A stretch of 64,000 nucleotides of DNA from Anaerolineales bacterium (GCA_015075185.1 JABTUW010000001.1:1116001-1180000), one strand, 5' to 3'. Shown: positions 14,640 through 23,731, counted from the stretch's first letter. Program-made: numbers and translations. The notes: generated from the sequence alone by a model not told the origin.

Positions 14640-16799
14640 TTATGCTCGCTCTGGAATGCGCAGTTCCATTCCTACCCGGATTAGACTGGGATTAGCCAGC
14701 TTGTCGCGGTTGGCCTCGAAAATGAGTGTCCACAAAGCGGCATTGCCATAAAGCTTCAAGGCGATTTTGCTGAGCGTATCGCCGGTCTGAACGATGTAGG
14801 TATCCTGGATACCGTCGTCAGGGGGCGGCTCCAGGGAATCGGTGGGAGGTTCTTCCTGGGGAGGAGTCGAGGGTAGGGTGGTGAGGAAGCGCTGGCTGCG
14901 CTGAGCCATTCCGTCCAAAATTGTTTGGGTGGCTTGAGGGGTCGAGCCAATAACCCGCTCGACCAGCAGCGCGCCCGCGCCGCGCATAGCGTCCAGCCGG
15001 GCGTCGGGAATCCGCTCCGGGGGAGCGACAACGGTAATGTAGGCCCAACGCTCGCCGGCCTCCTCGGCGGCAAAGGTCAAATCCGGGGCAAAGCGGCGGA
15101 TATATTTGAGCGCTGCCGGGCCATAGGTCTCAAAGTCGGCCAGCAGCAGGACGTGCTCGCCCGGTTTGGGAGCGGGGCCGTCGGCGGGGGGTGGGATCGG
15201 GATCTCTTGGCCCATGGCTATCAAATATTGCGCGCCGGCCCGAACATCTAACTCGACGCTCTGGCCTGGGGCAAAGGTCTGCTGTTTGGTGCGCTGGTGG
15301 TCGGGATAGAGCCGATAGACATCGGTTTCGCGGGCGCGATTCCAGGTGGGGATCAAGTCCCAGGGGTCAACCGATAGGCGGCCGGCGCCCTGGGCGTCAA
15401 TAAGCAGGCCCTGCAGGTCCTGCTTGATAAAGCAGTGGGCCAGCCCGCCGTCGGCCTGCCAGCGAACAGCTTCATCCTGGTAAATATAGCCGCCTATGGT
15501 CGTCTGCTGGGGCACGTCAAAACGGTAGGAAAAACTGCTCTCCAGATCGCGCTTGACGGTGAGGGTAGCGGGCTGCTCGACCGGCGGCCAATTCTGGCTG
15601 AAGCGCAGCACCAAATCACGGATAGGTTTGGGCTGGTCGCCCGCGCTGAAAACCCCAAAATTGGCCTGGTACGGATTTTCAGGGGCCTGGACATTATTCA
15701 GCATCCACTTGAATCCGCCGGCAAAAGCATTGGCCCGCAGGAAGGCATAAGTCGCGGCTTCGTACAGGGCGGTCAGGCTGGGGTGAACCGGCTGGCTCTG
15801 GCGCGGGTCGGCGCTGGATTGGTTGCTCCAGCCAAACTCGCCGAAGATGATCGGCTGCTTGGGGAAAGCCCGGCGCAGCCCATTCAGGTGAGCCACATGG
15901 GTATTGAAGCCGCTCAGGGTGATAGCATCGTAATGATGATACTCCTGGAAATCAAGCAGGCGGTTGGCCGGCAGGGAAGCGAATTGCAGCCAGTTCCAGC
16001 CGACCGTCAGCAAGTGGGTACTGCCGGCGGCGCGGATCGGGTCAATCCGGGCGCGCAGCCATGCCTCCACCGTTTTGTCCAGAACTTCGATAAAGTTGTG
16101 CCAGGAAGCAGCTTCGCCGGAGAGCATAAAATCTACAATGGTACCCTTGCCCCGGCGGACAAAAGCATTGGCAGCAGCATCATATTCCAGGAAAATGCGG
16201 AGCGCGTTGATGTAGTAAAAAGCGGTGTCGGCGTCGAGATGGGCCGGAATCTGGCGGCGGCGCTGCAAATCGGCGGCTTCGGCCCGGCTGACCCGCACCC
16301 CGTATTGGTCAACCAGTTGGCCGGTGTGGATGGGCGGGCGCAGATTTTTGGGATAAATAGCGCCAACCAAATTATAAAAAACCGGCTCGTTTTCCAGGTC
16401 ATAGGCCATGATTGTTGGCACATCTTTATAGCGAGCCGCAATTTTAGCGTCCAGTTGGCCGACCCGCCCCAAATCCAGCCAGTGGGCATCATTCAGGGTT
16501 AGCAGCACCAGCAGTTGGTGATCCTGGGCCAGCGATAAGACCTGATCGAGCTTGGCAAAGTTGTCTTTACGAATATCCTCGGCCAGGGCGGCATGCACAA
16601 ACAGGCGAACGGTGTCAAAGCCGCTGTCTTGGGCCTTGCGAAAATCGCGGGCGATAAGGGCGGGGTCAAACAGGGCGGACTCCCACATCTTCCAGGCCCG
16701 GTCAAAATAACCGGCATAATTAATCCCTAGGGCAAAAAAAGACTGGCCTTTGGGATTGACCAGGTAACGTTTATCAGCTGAAATCTTGACCAGGGCCAT
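14640..16799 (-). CDS. glycoside hydrolase (GH5-like TIM barrel) with C-terminal LysM
   Basis: The 719-residue protein begins with a cellulase-like TIM barrel (about 1-375). Visible family features are GFDTVRLFVH, the acid/base region YDLENEPVF (about residue 135) and the nucleophile region FGEFGWSNQ (about 322). A beta-rich middle domain (about 380-540) follows, then a Rossmann-like stretch, a Pro/Glu linker (LPSTPPQEEPPTDSLEPPPD) and a LysM domain at the very end (about 670-717, VQTGDTLSKIALKLYG). No signal peptide is visible at the ATG, which is odd for a LysM protein; a non-classical route or an intracellular role is possible. Substrate is unknown, a beta-glycan is likely. It stands alone in its transcript. 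Confidence 0.82.
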   Translation of the reverse strand: MALVKISADKRYLVNPKGQSFFALGINYAGYFDRAWKMWESALFDPALIARDFRKAQDSGFDTVRLFVHAALAEDIRKDNFAKLDQVLSLAQDHQLLVLLTLNDAHWLDLGRVGQLDAKIAARYKDVPTIMAYDLENEPVFYNLVGAIYPKNLRPPIHTGQLVDQYGVRVSRAEAADLQRRRQIPAHLDADTAFYYINALRIFLEYDAAANAFVRRGKGTIVDFMLSGEAASWHNFIEVLDKTVEAWLRARIDPIRAAGSTHLLTVGWNWLQFASLPANRLLDFQEYHHYDAITLSGFNTHVAHLNGLRRAFPKQPIIFGEFGWSNQSSADPRQSQPVHPSLTALYEAATYAFLRANAFAGGFKWMLNNVQAPENPYQANFGVFSAGDQPKPIRDLVLRFSQNWPPVEQPATLTVKRDLESSFSYRFDVPQQTTIGGYIYQDEAVRWQADGGLAHCFIKQDLQGLLIDAQGAGRLSVDPWDLIPTWNRARETDVYRLYPDHQRTKQQTFAPGQSVELDVRAGAQYLIAMGQEIPIPPPADGPAPKPGEHVLLLADFETYGPAALKYIRRFAPDLTFAAEEAGERWAYITVVAPPERIPDARLDAMRGAGALLVERVIGSTPQATQTILDGMAQRSQRFLTTLPSTPPQEEPPTDSLEPPPDDGIQDTYIVQTGDTLSKIALKLYGNAALWTLIFEANRDKLANPSLIRVGMELRIPERA

Positions 16800-17029
16800 C
16801 GAGACGCCTCCACCTATGATTTTGGTTTTGCTGCCGTACCGGAATGAGGTAAGCCACGATACGTACTCGTAAAGTTGCTTTCACTCAAAATCATTACGTT
16901 TCACAGTGTACGTTTTAGATTGTTATGCACGGCTGAGACCAGTATACCATAACTAAGCAGATTTGTGGAACATAATATTAGGGTTTAGCGAATTTGGTCT
17001 AATTCTTCAGGGATGTTAAAATTTTTTAC
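16800..17029. other. intergenic region between divergent genes
   Basis: This part of the 346-base gap between the glycosidase and the GNAT-like gene contains no open frame with coding character. It is AT-richer than the surroundings and carries a short TACGTTTCAC/TGTACGTTTTAG repetition near 16896-16918. Apart from the promoter at 17030-17058 I see nothing definite. Confidence 0.5.
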
Positions 17030-17058
17030 TTGCAAAGTGCCCTCATCTCAGGTACAAT
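17030..17058 (+). promoter_or_regulatory. sigma-70 promoter upstream of the GNAT-like gene and R3H ATPase
   Basis: TTGCAA (17030-17035) and TACAAT (17053-17058) are 17 bases apart, followed by an AT-rich start region, 88 bases before the TTG start at 17146. Confidence 0.6.
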
Positions 17059-17145
17059 TATAAAGCAATCGGCGATGATCCTTAAGCAGATTAGCCAAGG
17101 GTTATCACGACAGCAAACTGCTAATTGCTAACTGAGAATTAAGCG

Positions 17146-18219
17146 TTGATAAAAGCCTTTCATTTGCGCGACTCACACCTTGTGGCGCGCCTTCAGCGGG
17201 TGGGGACGCCTCTGGACATTGAAGAGCAGTTGACGCATCCCCGCTCCCCCTTGCGCTCGGTGCTGCTGGATACTATTCTAGCGCCACACGCGGGTCCCTC
17301 AACTTTCATCCTTGACCAACAAGATGAACATGGCAAGAGTTTGGGCTTGGCTCAGGTGCGGTCACGGTCAGGACGGCCGGAGCGAGATGTCGTTTTCATG
17401 TCTCCAGCGCTGACCAATGGCAATGGCAGCCACGCAATTTGGCAGCGGCTGTTAGCCCATGTCTGCGTCAAAACGGCAGAGCAGGGCAACTTGCGAGTTT
17501 ACGCTCGTTTACCGGTAAAGAGTGAAGAGCTGCAATTATTTAAAAATGTTGGCTTTCTTGAATACAGCCAGGAGGATATTTATCAACTGGACCCGGCGAT
17601 CAACCGCACCGCTATTCGCGCCACCCTAACCCTGCGGCTGCAGCGGCCCAGCGATGGCTGGGGGTTACAAAAATTGTACACCACGCTGGCCCCGCGGATG
17701 GTGCAAAATGCGGAAGGCCTGGCCCAGGGGCAGTGGGCTTTGGCCCAGCGGCGCTGGGGCGAACAAGGGCGGCGCGAAGGCTATGTCTGGGAGGTGGACG
17801 GCGAAATTCTGGGCGCACTGCACATTCGTTCCGGTAAGCGCGGCTACTGGATGCGCACCTTGCTCCACCCTGACGCGCTTGAGCAAGCGGAAGCCCTGGG
17901 CGAGGCTGCTTTGAGCTTAACCGCAGCTCAGCCTCATGTGCCCGTCTATTTTGCCCTGAGAGAATTTGAAGCCGGTTGGCGAAACGTTTTACCGGAACTA
18001 GGTTTCAAACCTCTAACCAGCCAGACCCTGGTGGTCAAACATATGGCCGTGCGCGTGCGCAAACTTTCCCCGGCTCTCATTCCGGCTCTGGAGCAAACAC
18101 CCACCGAAGGCACGGCCACTACCGTGATGTCACCTATCGAGCTGGCGCAAACAACAGCCACGCCCCAAAAACGGCAGGCTCGACGCCCTAATCATCAGAT
18201 TTTCACGTCAATTCTTTAA
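17146..18219 (+). CDS. GNAT-like protein of unknown acceptor
   Basis: The 357-residue protein uses a TTG start (TTGATAAAAGCC) with a GAGAA sequence about ten bases upstream; no ATG or GTG is better placed. Two regions look like weak GNAT folds: about 60-150 (AIWQRLLAHVCVKTAEQGNLRVYARLP, then LFKNVGFLEYS) and about 205-290 (EVDGEILGALHIRSGKRGYWMRTLLHP, then LPELGFKPL). Tandem GNAT domains of this sort occur in Chloroflexota beside R3H ATPase genes, but I cannot name a substrate. The final 60 residues are polar and probably disordered. The next gene, the R3H ATPase, follows after 72 bases. Confidence 0.7.
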   Translation: MIKAFHLRDSHLVARLQRVGTPLDIEEQLTHPRSPLRSVLLDTILAPHAGPSTFILDQQDEHGKSLGLAQVRSRSGRPERDVVFMSPALTNGNGSHAIWQRLLAHVCVKTAEQGNLRVYARLPVKSEELQLFKNVGFLEYSQEDIYQLDPAINRTAIRATLTLRLQRPSDGWGLQKLYTTLAPRMVQNAEGLAQGQWALAQRRWGEQGRREGYVWEVDGEILGALHIRSGKRGYWMRTLLHPDALEQAEALGEAALSLTAAQPHVPVYFALREFEAGWRNVLPELGFKPLTSQTLVVKHMAVRVRKLSPALIPALEQTPTEGTATTVMSPIELAQTTATPQKRQARRPNHQIFTSIL

Positions 18220-18291
18220 AGTGAAGACAGCATCAGGTGGAAAAATACCTAGTACAACTTTTATAAGTGCGGAGGCATCAGCATCGAAACC

Positions 18292-19926
18292 GTGAGCGAT
18301 TTATCTCAACAAATAAACATAACCGATGATCTTGAAGCTTTATTAAGGGTTTTACCGCCCTATATCAAAGAGGCCCTGGAGGCAGCCAACGACGGCGAAA
18401 AACTGATCGAAATTGTCATGGATTTGGGCCGCCAGCCGGAGGCTCGCTACACTGACCGCGAAGTCATCTTGAGCGAACGCGAAGTCATCCAAGATGATAT
18501 TGACTACGTCACCGAACGCATTGGTAAATTTATGGGTGATAACCGGGCCGGCATCGAGCGCACGCTGCACCGCATTTCGGCGATTCTCAACCGGCAAGGC
18601 AAAGTGATTGGCCTGACCAGCCGGGTGGGCCGCGCTGTGTTTGGTACCGTAGATATCGTCCAGGATATTCTGGAGTCTGGCCAGAGCCTGCTGCTGCTGG
18701 GCCGGCCCGGCGTGGGCAAAACGACCCTGCTGCGTGAGGCGGCCCGTGTGCTGGCTGAAACCAAGCGGGTAATTATTGTGGACACGTCAAACGAAATTGC
18801 CGGCGACGGCGATATTCCCCATCCGGCCATTGGCCGCGCCCGGCGCATGCAAGTGGCCCGGCCCAGTTTGCAGCACGAAGTCATGATCGAGGCCGTGGAA
18901 AACCACATGCCCGAAGTGATTATCATTGACGAAATCGGCCGCCAATTGGAGGCCGAAGCCGCCCGGACCATTGCCGAGCGGGGTGTGCAACTGGTCGGCA
19001 CTGCCCACGGCCAAACGCTGGAAAACTTGCTGTTGAACCCCACCCTGTCGGACCTAGTCGGCGGTATTGACAGCGTAACCCTCTCCGACGAGGAAGCCCG
19101 GCGGCGCGGCACTCAAAAAACCGTGCTGGAACGCCGCGCTCCGCCTACCTTTGATGTCCTGGTCGAAATTCAGGACCGGCAGACCTTTGCCGTACATCAC
19201 GATGTAGCCCGTGCGGTTGACTCCCTGCTGCGTCAAAAACCACTCCTGCCTGAAATTCGCTACCGTGACGAAGCCGGCGATGTTAAGATTGAGACCCCGG
19301 CCCAACCGGCGGCAGCACTCGGCAGGGATAGGGACAGGGATACCAGAGAAGTAATGCCTGCGGCCAAAGGCAAAAATGGCGACTACGGCGACTTTCGCGG
19401 CAAAATGGCGGCCAGCGGGATGATTGACTTTGAAAGCACCAAATCTATGCAGCCCATCAAAATCTTCCCCTACGGCATCGGCCAGAACCGGCTGCGCCAG
19501 GCGTCCAGAACGCTCCGGGTGCCGGTCACGCTGGTGGACGACCTGGAAGACGCCGACATTTTGATGACGCTTAAGAGCTATTACCGCAAGCATCCGCAGC
19601 CCATTACTGAGGCGGAGCGCCTCGGCAAGCCGGTTTATGTCCTGCGCTCCAATACGGTCATTCAGATGGAGTCTTGCCTGGCCGATATTTTTTCTCTAAG
19701 CGAGCGGGAGAGTGACCCGGCCTCGATAGCGATGCGCGAAACACAGGAAGCGATCCGCAAAATCCTGTCCGGCACGCGCAGCGTAGAGTTGTCGCCGCAG
19801 AGCGCCAGTATCCGCCGTGAGCAGCATGAACTGGCCCGGCAGGCCAAGCTGGTCTCGCACAGCCTGGGTCGCGAACCTTACCGCCGCGTTCGCATCTACC
19901 GTGACGCGCCAACCGGGAGTAAATAA
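18292..19926 (+). CDS. R3H-domain AAA ATPase (SpoIIIAA/Ycf45-like)
   Basis: The 544-residue protein starts at GTG with GGAGG 17 bases upstream. An N-terminal region (about 1-105) resembles SpoIIIAA (LRVLPPYIKEALE), then comes a AAA/secretion-type ATPase core: Walker A LGRPGVGKTTLL (about 142-150), Walker B VIIIDEIG (about 205-212) and the TAHGQTLENLL sensor. A low-complexity insert (about residues 343-375, GRDRDRDTRE) leads to a C-terminal module ending in an R3H nucleic-acid-binding motif (LARQAKLVSHSLGREPYRRV). Homologues occur in cyanobacteria, plastids (Ycf45) and Chloroflexota. A nucleic-acid-linked motor role is inferred; the real function is unknown. Confidence 0.9.
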   Translation: MSDLSQQINITDDLEALLRVLPPYIKEALEAANDGEKLIEIVMDLGRQPEARYTDREVILSEREVIQDDIDYVTERIGKFMGDNRAGIERTLHRISAILNRQGKVIGLTSRVGRAVFGTVDIVQDILESGQSLLLLGRPGVGKTTLLREAARVLAETKRVIIVDTSNEIAGDGDIPHPAIGRARRMQVARPSLQHEVMIEAVENHMPEVIIIDEIGRQLEAEAARTIAERGVQLVGTAHGQTLENLLLNPTLSDLVGGIDSVTLSDEEARRRGTQKTVLERRAPPTFDVLVEIQDRQTFAVHHDVARAVDSLLRQKPLLPEIRYRDEAGDVKIETPAQPAAALGRDRDRDTREVMPAAKGKNGDYGDFRGKMAASGMIDFESTKSMQPIKIFPYGIGQNRLRQASRTLRVPVTLVDDLEDADILMTLKSYYRKHPQPITEAERLGKPVYVLRSNTVIQMESCLADIFSLSERESDPASIAMRETQEAIRKILSGTRSVELSPQSASIRREQHELARQAKLVSHSLGREPYRRVRIYRDAPTGSK

Positions 19927-19933
19927 CCTGGAG

Positions 19934-19982
19934 GGTTGGAAGGTTGGAAGATGAGTTACCTTCCAGCCTTCCAACCTTCCAT
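19934..19982. repeat. octad inverted repeat, unit GGTTGGAA/TTCCAACC
   Basis: GAAGGTTGGAAG (19939-19950) is exactly reverse complementary to CTTCCAACCTTC (19968-19979), each arm made of steps of eight. It forms a hairpin between the ATPase and tmk and may act as a terminator. Confidence 0.8.
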
Positions 19983-20026
19983 TCCTCCTACTGATCCTTC
20001 CTCAATGGAATTTGTACAGGTAAATC

Positions 20027-20701
20027 ATGAGTCTCTTCGTCACCTTCGAGGGTCCCGACGGTTCCGGCAAAAGCACCCAAATCAATCTGGTCGTTGAACA
20101 TCTCTCCCGCCTGGGGTATCGGGTTCTTTGCACCCGTGAGCCGGGCGGGACCGCCATCGGCAACCAGATTCGACAGGTGCTGCACGATGTCAGCAACACG
20201 GAGATGTCGGCCAGGGCCGAGATTTTGCTCTACTCGGCCAGTCGCGCCCAATTGGTGGAACAAGTTATTTTGCCGCATCTGGCCCAGGGCGGGATCGTTT
20301 TATGTGATCGCTACGCCGACAGCACCTACGCCTATCAGGGCTACGGCCGCCAGTTGGATTTTGAGACGCTGCGCATGATTACCCATTTTGCTACGCAAGG
20401 TCTCACGCCCAATTTAACTGTGTATCTGGATCTGCCGGTAGAAGAAGGCTTGCGCCGCAAATCGGCGGCAAATGTGACGGGCGAGGGTGAGTGGAATCGC
20501 ATGGACCGGCTTGAGCTGGCCTTTCACCAGCGTGTTCGGGCCGGTTACCTGGAAATGGCCCAAAAAGAACCGGGACGCTGGCTCATCGTAGATGCCAGCG
20601 CCCCGGTAGATCAAATCAATCAGATTATTTGTCAGCGGTTAGAGCAGGTGTTGGCAGTAACCAGTAAACAGCAGTCGGTAGCCAGTACAAAGATACTCTA
20701 A
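20027..20701 (+). CDS. tmk: thymidylate kinase
   Basis: Tmk phosphorylates dTMP to dTDP with ATP. The 224-residue protein has the P-loop EGPDGSGKST at residues 7-16, the DR(Y) motif CDRYADSTYAYQGYGR near residue 95, and a LID-region helix. Family length is about 205-212. The last 20 or so residues (LAVTSKQQSVASTKIL) are encoded by an array of seven-base units (20649-20691), so the natural C-terminus has probably been replaced or extended by a repeat. The start is ATG 20027 with AGGTAAATC upstream. Confidence 0.95.
   Translation: MSLFVTFEGPDGSGKSTQINLVVEHLSRLGYRVLCTREPGGTAIGNQIRQVLHDVSNTEMSARAEILLYSASRAQLVEQVILPHLAQGGIVLCDRYADSTYAYQGYGRQLDFETLRMITHFATQGLTPNLTVYLDLPVEEGLRRKSAANVTGEGEWNRMDRLELAFHQRVRAGYLEMAQKEPGRWLIVDASAPVDQINQIICQRLEQVLAVTSKQQSVASTKIL
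20649..20691 (+). repeat. heptad array forming the 3' end of tmk
   Basis: Steps GGCAGTA, ACCAGTA, AACAGCA, GTCGGTA, GCCAGTA run with period seven through the last codons of tmk. Confidence 0.85.
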
Positions 20702-20740
20702 TACCTGTGAAAAGGTTTTTCACGCATCAGGCATTGCGCT

Positions 20741-21145
20741 TCACTCATACCAATCGTCGTCTGCGCCGCCACCACCCCCGGCGCCGGCCAAATCCGGCAT
20801 AGATTGCTCGATGCTCTCGGGGTCCTCTCCCGCTTCCAACCGGTCCACCACCTCGTTGAACTCCGGCCCTAAATCCTCGCCCATCTCGCCGCTCATTTTG
20901 CGCATCCAGCGGGCCATAGATTTGGGATCATTCTCGTCCAGTCCGGCCAAACTACTTGGGTCGGCCAGGCTCTCCATGCGGCTCTCCTCGGAACGGAGGA
21001 CAGCTACTTTGGAAACCAGCCGTTTCAAGTTTGCCCCACCGCAGCGCGGGCAAGCTGCTTGCTTTGTCGCTACCTCGGCAAAGCTGCGAAAAAAAATGTT
21101 GACCCGTTTGTGGCAGTCATAACACCCATACTCGTAAATCGGCAT
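20741..21145 (-). CDS. FmdB-family zinc-ribbon protein
   Basis: The protein opens with the FmdB signature MPIYEYGCYDCHKR and has the second zinc knuckle ACPRCGG, so four cysteines (CYDC and CPRC) form a small zinc ribbon in the first 45 residues. The rest is acidic and probably disordered, ending GAGGGGGADDDWYE. FmdB-type proteins are considered regulatory or adaptor proteins of unresolved function. The ATG at 21145 is chosen over the GTG three bases earlier because the family begins MPIYEY and GAGGGAG lies upstream. It is convergent with tmk. Confidence 0.9.
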   Translation of the reverse strand: MPIYEYGCYDCHKRVNIFFRSFAEVATKQAACPRCGGANLKRLVSKVAVLRSEESRMESLADPSSLAGLDENDPKSMARWMRKMSGEMGEDLGPEFNEVVDRLEAGEDPESIEQSMPDLAGAGGGGGADDDWYE

Positions 21146-21313
21146 CACTGCACTCCCTCAACATCTCAAGATAAGTTGGGTAAATTATACTACCGTCCTT
21201 CTGCCAAATCAAGCAGTTTTGAAACAGTGATTTTCCTGGTGAAAAATTGCTTCCCAGAAGGTTTGGCGGCATGATAATTAGCAGTCAGTATTTCAAGTTA
21301 AGAGGAGATACTA

Positions 21314-21937
21314 TTGTCTCGGCGCATTGAACCTTACAATCACCAAGAAAAACCCATCCTGGTGGTCATTTCTGGGCCGTCGGGAGTAGGCAAAGACATG
21401 GCGATTGCCCGGCTGAAGGAGATGGGCTATCCTTTTCATTTCGTCGTCACGGCGACGACCCGGCCCCAGCGGCCGACCGAAATCAATGGGGTGGATTATA
21501 TCTTTGTTTCGACGGGCGAGTTTGCCGAGATGATCGAGCAGGGCGAGTTGCTGGAATATGCCGTCGTTTATGGCGACTACAAAGGCATCCCCAAAGCCCA
21601 GGTCCGCCAGGCGCTGACCAGTGGTAAAGATGTGATTATGCGAATTGATGTTCAGGGCGCGGCCACTATTCGCCGCCTGGTGCCGGAGGCCGTCTTGATT
21701 TACATTTCGGCTGAGTCGGAAGAAGCCCTGGTGAATCGGCTGCGCCAGCGCAAAACCGAGCCGGAGGATCAACTCAAAATGCGCATCGCTACCGCCCGGC
21801 AGGAATTAAAACGGCTGGATTTGTTTGATTACGTCGTGATCAATGCCGACGACAAACTCGACGAAACTTGCCACAAAATTGCCGCCATCATTACCGCCGA
21901 AAAGTGCCGCGTGGAACAACGCGAAATTAATTTATAG
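21314..21937 (+). CDS. gmk: guanylate kinase
   Basis: Gmk converts GMP to GDP. The 207-residue protein has the P-loop SGPSGVGKDM (note Asp where Ser/Gly-Thr is common), the GMP-binding TATTRPQRPTEINGVDYIFV segment, GDYKGIPKAQVRQAL, and IDVQGAATIRR. The start is TTG at 21314, with AGAGGAG seven bases upstream; there is no upstream ATG. The unusual Asp after the P-loop lysine deserves a check, since that position normally helps bind magnesium, but related Chloroflexota enzymes may share it. It is followed after nine bases by the rhomboid gene, so the two form an operon. Confidence 0.93.
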   Translation: MSRRIEPYNHQEKPILVVISGPSGVGKDMAIARLKEMGYPFHFVVTATTRPQRPTEINGVDYIFVSTGEFAEMIEQGELLEYAVVYGDYKGIPKAQVRQALTSGKDVIMRIDVQGAATIRRLVPEAVLIYISAESEEALVNRLRQRKTEPEDQLKMRIATARQELKRLDLFDYVVINADDKLDETCHKIAAIITAEKCRVEQREINL

Positions 21938-21946
21938 GAAAGCCTT

Positions 21947-22723
21947 ATGACTCAACCCTATTCAGATTTTGACTCGTCTTCGCCAACGCCCCCATCCCAA
22001 CATTACTTTCCCCTGCCGCTCAATAAACCTTTTTTTACCTATATTTTGCTGGCCGCGATTGTCCTCATCTGGCTAGGTATGACTGCGATGGGCGGCTCAA
22101 CCAATGCCCGGGTGCTGGTCCGCTTTGGGGCCAATTACGGCCCGCTTATTTTGGAGGGTGAAATCTGGCGGCTGTTCACCTCGATGTTTTTGCACATTGG
22201 GTTAATGCACCTGGCCTTTAATGCTTATGCTCTTTTCATCTTTGGCCTGGAAATGGAACGCCTCTACGGGCCAGACCGTTTTATCGTCATTTATATTTTA
22301 TCCGGCCTGTTTGGCAACCTGGCCAGTTTTGCCAGTCGTGGCCCGAACCTGTTTTCTGCTGGGGCCTCCGGCGCAATTTTTGGCATTATCGGCATGAATC
22401 TGGCTTTCTTTTTACTCCACCGGGAAGCCTTTGGGCAGTTTGGCCGCCAGCGGGTCATGAATACCCTGGTCGTGATCGGCATTAATCTCTTCTTTGGTTT
22501 TACCGTACCCGGCATTGACAACCTCGCCCATCTTGGCGGCCTGGTCGCCGGTTTTGCCCTGGGCTATGGCCTAGCCCCCCGTTATAAAGTAGTTGACGAG
22601 TACACCACCACCCCACGAGTCGTGGATACGGTTTCATTACTAAGCCGCTGGTGGGCGCCAACCCTAGGAGCATTGATTCTGGCGAGCGGTGTGCCGCTGG
22701 CGGTTTCTTTTTGGTCCGGCTGA
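21947..22723 (+). CDS. rhomboid-family intramembrane serine protease
   Basis: The 258-residue protein is a six- to seven-pass membrane protein. It has the rhomboid features: catalytic serine in GASGAIFGIIG (about 142), catalytic histidine in NLAHLGGLVAGF (about 198), and the ISGxFGN-type LSGLFGNLAS segment. Rhomboids cleave single-pass membrane proteins inside the bilayer. The N-terminal 22 residues are Ser/Pro-rich and cytoplasmic. A final hydrophobic segment (LGALILASGVPLAVSFW) is the seventh helix. It lies in the gmk operon and is followed by the Memo-like gene after 45 bases. Confidence 0.93.
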   Translation: MTQPYSDFDSSSPTPPSQHYFPLPLNKPFFTYILLAAIVLIWLGMTAMGGSTNARVLVRFGANYGPLILEGEIWRLFTSMFLHIGLMHLAFNAYALFIFGLEMERLYGPDRFIVIYILSGLFGNLASFASRGPNLFSAGASGAIFGIIGMNLAFFLLHREAFGQFGRQRVMNTLVVIGINLFFGFTVPGIDNLAHLGGLVAGFALGYGLAPRYKVVDEYTTTPRVVDTVSLLSRWWAPTLGALILASGVPLAVSFWSG

Positions 22724-22768
22724 AAAGTCGGACTCCAGAACGCCCTGATAGCGAGCAGGAGGTCAACT

Positions 22769-23650
22769 ATGACTGAGACATTATTAAACCTGCGCCAGCC
22801 GCACTTTGCCGATAACATGTGGTACAGCTCCGACAGTACCCAATTGCAACTGGACCTGCAAAATTATTTTGCCGGCGCCCCTCCCCATCCGGCCGGGCTG
22901 CTTGGCCTGGTCGCGCCGCATGCGGGCTACTTTTTTAGTGGGCACGTGGCCGGAGCCGCCTTTGCCGGGTTGCCTCCCAACGCTTTTGAGACCGTCGTCC
23001 TTATCGGCCCCGACCACCGTGGTGCGGCGCCCGGCGCAATTTCGACCCCGCGCGCGGCTGTCTGGCGCACCCCGCTGGGCGATATTCCGGTCAATTGGGA
23101 TTTATTACGGGCGATTCAAGGCGAGATTAACCTGGAACTGCTCTCCACCGACGAGGAACATTCCCTGGAAGTTGAACTTCCTTTCCTGCAGATGGCCCTG
23201 CGGCAGTTCAAACTGGCCCCTCTGCTGATGGGCATCCAGTCCCCCGAAATCTGCCGCCGTTTAGCTGCGGCTCTAGTCAACGTCGTTCGGCGGGCGTCTT
23301 CCCCCCAATCAGAGATTGAGGGAGATGGGGGTGTTCTTCTGGTGGCCAGCAGTGACTTGAGTCACTACTTTGACGACGATACCGCCCGGCGTCTGGATCA
23401 AACCACACTCCAATTTATCCTTAAATTGGATGCCGACGGCCTGGTCCGGCACGTCGAAGCCGGCCGCCGCCAGGGCCAGCCTTTTGCCTGCGGCGCCGGC
23501 CCGATTGCCGTAATGATCCACGCCGCCACCGCCCTGGGCGCAACCCAAGCCACCCTCCTCAAATACGCCACCAGCGCCGACGCCCATCCGCGTAAAGACC
23601 GAGTGGTGGGGTATGCCGCGGTAGCCATCAGCAAAGGCGCTAATTTATAG
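22769..23650 (+). CDS. Memo-like protein (AmmeMemoRadiSam system protein B)
   Basis: The 293-residue protein matches the MEMO1/extradiol-dioxygenase-like fold: LVAPHAGYFFSGHVAG, VLIGPDHRG, STDEEHSLEVELPFLQ, VASSDLSHYFDD and ACGAGPIAVM. The histidines in these motifs line the presumed metal site. In many bacteria and archaea the gene sits beside an AMMECR1 and a radical-SAM gene, but neither is present here. Its reaction is not established. Residues of about 176-192 (ASSPQSEIEGDGG) are encoded by a palindromic C/G-run insert at about 23299-23334 and interrupt the VVRRA...VLLVASSD strand spacing. Confidence 0.9.
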   Translation: MTETLLNLRQPHFADNMWYSSDSTQLQLDLQNYFAGAPPHPAGLLGLVAPHAGYFFSGHVAGAAFAGLPPNAFETVVLIGPDHRGAAPGAISTPRAAVWRTPLGDIPVNWDLLRAIQGEINLELLSTDEEHSLEVELPFLQMALRQFKLAPLLMGIQSPEICRRLAAALVNVVRRASSPQSEIEGDGGVLLVASSDLSHYFDDDTARRLDQTTLQFILKLDADGLVRHVEAGRRQGQPFACGAGPIAVMIHAATALGATQATLLKYATSADAHPRKDRVVGYAAVAISKGANL

Positions 23651-23668
23651 AATAGGATTTGACGGATC

Positions 23669-23681
23669 GAGCGGATTAGAC
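23669..23681. repeat. left inverted repeat bracketing the GxxExxY pseudogene
   Basis: GAGCGGATTAGAC here is the exact reverse complement of GTCTAATCCGCTC at 24187-24199, on the other side of the broken gene. Confidence 0.7.
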
Positions 23682-23731
23682 TTAAAGAATCAACTTGATC
23701 CACCTTCTAATTTTCACCCCGAGGCACGAAT

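Noticed and set aside
15435..16502. Plus-strand open frame of 355 codons opposite the glycosidase
   Set aside because: The minus-strand TIM barrel with its two catalytic regions is the real gene; the plus-strand frame has no domain pattern or start signal.
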